The position numbers and the translations under genes were made by a program. 6,263 bases of DNA, from contig CADBAC010000123.1 of assembly GCA_902792495.1 (NCBI GenBank), positions 1-6,263 on the forward strand, read 5' to 3'. Each line of letters opens with the position of its first letter. Position 1 is the stretch's first letter. Below are positions 5,295 to 6,263 of the stretch, in pieces. The notes beneath the pieces were generated by a model. The model saw nothing but the letters and a program-made list of their open reading frames with translations. It had not been told where the DNA came from and ran no database searches. This DNA comes from Ruminococcus flavefaciens (GTDB taxonomy: Bacteria; Bacillota; Clostridia; Oscillospirales; Ruminococcaceae).

Positions 5295-6070
5295 CACAGT
5301 TCCTCCGCAAAGCGTCTCTGAAGCTTGTTGAAAACGATACCGCCGAAAATAAGGAAGAATACTCCCAGACCTGCCGCAGAAATGAGAGAGGTCAGGTCTG
5401 GCATCTGCTTGTAGTAAAGCACGTCACGGTAGCAGCCTATGACATGGGTCATGGGGTTGAGACCGAATACGGGCAGCAGTCTGTCGGGTATCATTGACTT
5501 GTCGTACATTATGGGCGTCATATACATCCAGACCATAGAGACTATACCGAGGATATGTTCAAGGTCACGGAAGTATACTGTCACAGCCGATGTCAGCAGA
5601 GCCATTCCCAGAGCGAGGAGATATTCCACCGCCATTATTACGGGAAGCGTCAGCAGGGCGGCAAAGTTGAAGCCTGTACCCGAGACAATGATGACTGCGA
5701 ATATTACAAGGAAGCACAGCAGCATATTGACGAAGCAGCTTGTGACATAGGATATGGGGATGACCATACGTGGGAAGTAAATTTTCTTGATAAGGTCTTT
5801 CTGAGCGACGATAGAAGCAGCACCGACGGTAATGGATGATGAGAAGAATATCCACGGAATCAGTGCAACGAAAAGGTAGAGATAATAGCGCTCGATGTTG
5901 GTTCTGAGGATGAAAGAGAATACAACGGTGTAGACCACCAGTTGCAGGAGAGGGTTTATGAAGGTCCAGAGGAAGCCGAGGGCAGAGCCTTTGTAGCGGC
6001 CTCTGAGGTCTTTGCGGACAAGGCTTGCGATCATCTGCCTGTACGCATAAAGTTCTTTTATAGTGTTCAT
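5294..6070 (-). CDS. wzm: ABC-2 type polysaccharide export permease (Wzm family)
   Basis: Membrane subunit of the glycan exporter, 258 residues, the usual Wzm length (about 260). It forms the channel that moves lipid-linked glycan from the cytoplasm outward, powered by the ATPase encoded next. Family features: an N-terminal interface segment ending in [20 protein letters not shown] (21-40), then about six hydrophobic segments (roughly 36-56, 62-80, 108-130, 138-163, 172-190 and 229-248). The coupling-helix region [11 protein letters not shown] (95-105), YFRDLEHIL (166-174) and TPIMYD (185-190) are also present. The frame is open further upstream to an ATG at 6139, but that start would overlap the promoter and has no ribosome binding site. 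GAAGGAG (6083-6077) six bases before the ATG at 6070 decides for [12 protein letters not shown]. First gene of the operon; its stop overlaps the ATPase start (TGATG). The gene looks intact, but without a working ATPase partner it should be inactive unless another Wzt serves it. Confidence 0.93.
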   Translation of the reverse strand: MNTIKELYAYRQMIASLVRKDLRGRYKGSALGFLWTFINPLLQLVVYTVVFSFILRTNIERYYLYLFVALIPWIFFSSSITVGAASIVAQKDLIKKIYFPRMVIPISYVTSCFVNMLLCFLVIFAVIIVSGTGFNFAALLTLPVIMAVEYLLALGMALLTSAVTVYFRDLEHILGIVSMVWMYMTPIMYDKSMIPDRLLPVFGLNPMTHVIGCYRDVLYYKQMPDLTSLISAAGLGVFFLIFGGIVFNKLQRRFAEEL

Positions 6071-6076
6071 TATGAA

Positions 6077-6083
6077 CTCCTTC
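6077..6083 (-). promoter_or_regulatory. Ribosome binding site deciding the permease start
   Basis: GAAGGAG on the minus strand, six bases before the ATG at 6070. It rules out the longer open frame that begins at 6139, upstream of the predicted transcription start. Confidence 0.8.
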
Positions 6084-6106
6084 TGAAAGTACGCATTATT
6101 AATCAA

Positions 6107-6135
6107 ATTATAACATATACGGGATTTTATGTCAA
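6107..6135 (-). promoter_or_regulatory. Perfect-consensus sigma-A promoter of the glycan operon
   Basis: On the minus strand, TTGACA (6135-6130) and TATAAT (6112-6107) are both exact consensus, with an ideal 17-base spacer. The predicted transcription start near 6100 gives a leader of about 30 bases. It should drive the whole operon down to the terminator at 1419-1452. No clear operator overlaps it, which suggests strong, largely constitutive expression (inference). Confidence 0.8.
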
Positions 6136-6175
6136 CCAATGGACGTCACCGAACACGGAAATCAATTAAATAATA

Positions 6176-6244
6176 TTTTGTAGGGGCTGCCTTTGGCAGT
6201 CCTTGCAATAATCAGGAGGGCCGCCGAAGGCAGCCCCTACAAAA
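6176..6244. repeat. Long palindromic element (REP/MITE-like), 22-bp arms
   Basis: The left arm (6176-6197, TTTTGTAGGGGCTGCCTTTG and on) pairs with the right arm (6223-6244, ending GGCAGCCCCTACAAAA) along 22 bp with a single G-T wobble, around a 25-base centre. Stems starting GTAGGGGC/GCCCCTAC, with a diverged centre, recall dispersed intergenic palindromes of Ruminococcaceae genomes; this is from memory and not searched. Neither strand has a T-run after the stem, so it is not a standard intrinsic terminator, though it may insulate the operon promoter from upstream transcription. Confidence 0.7.
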
Positions 6245-6263
6245 ATCATTCGTAACATGACAT

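Noticed and set aside
6071..6139. Longer permease start at 6139 (23 extra residues)
   Set aside because: That start would lie upstream of the predicted transcription start and contain the promoter, has no ribosome binding site, and the family protein begins near [12 protein letters not shown].
6176..6244. CRISPR repeat or intrinsic terminator
   Set aside because: There is a single palindrome, with no repeat-spacer series and no T-run on either side of the stem.

Overview
The window looks like chromosomal DNA from a Ruminococcus-type member of the Clostridia (gut or rumen Firmicutes). This is inferred from moderate GC content, strong AGGAGG-type ribosome binding sites, sigma-A promoters, the lysine/glutamate-rich proteins, and a lipoprotein with a Thr/Glu-rich linker. 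No marker gene fixes the species.

Layout. Positions 1-195 (minus) hold the first 65 codons of an XRE-family DNA-binding regulator that runs off the left edge; its coding strand carries a run of 15 A. Positions 196-522 are a divergent regulatory region: a minus promoter for the regulator, a plus promoter for the next gene, and two copies of a 13-bp repeat built on the palindrome GTTGCAAC. Positions 523-1407 (plus) encode a secreted lipoprotein of unknown function with a TTG start. A bidirectional terminator (1419-1452) separates it from a convergent five-gene operon filling 1457-6070 (minus).

The operon, in transcription order, is: an ABC-2 polysaccharide export permease (Wzm type, 6070-5294), its ATPase (Wzt type with C-terminal cargo-recognition domain, 5294-4061), a SAM-dependent methyltransferase with an N-terminal helical/coiled-coil region (4058-3033), a small coiled-coil protein (2991-2530) and a GT4-type glycosyltransferase (2533-1457). 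Gene junctions are tight or overlapping, apart from a 41-bp gap before the small protein. The operon is driven by a perfect-consensus promoter (TTGACA-17-TATAAT) at 6107-6135. Upstream of that lies a long perfect-arm palindrome (6176-6244) that looks like a dispersed repeat.

How the genes work together (inference from families): the set resembles the ABC-transporter-dependent glycan systems of O-antigens O8/O9a and of Geobacillus S-layer glycans. There a glycan is finished by a terminal modification such as methylation, the Wzt C-terminal domain recognises the finished end, and Wzm/Wzt export it.

Most striking point: the ATPase gene is split by an exact 25-bp tandem duplication (5029-5053 and 5054-5078) just after Walker A. 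Removing one copy restores one uninterrupted 402-residue Wzt. Exporter function is therefore predicted to be off in this sequence. The change could be a fresh mutation, a reversible on/off switch, or an assembly error.
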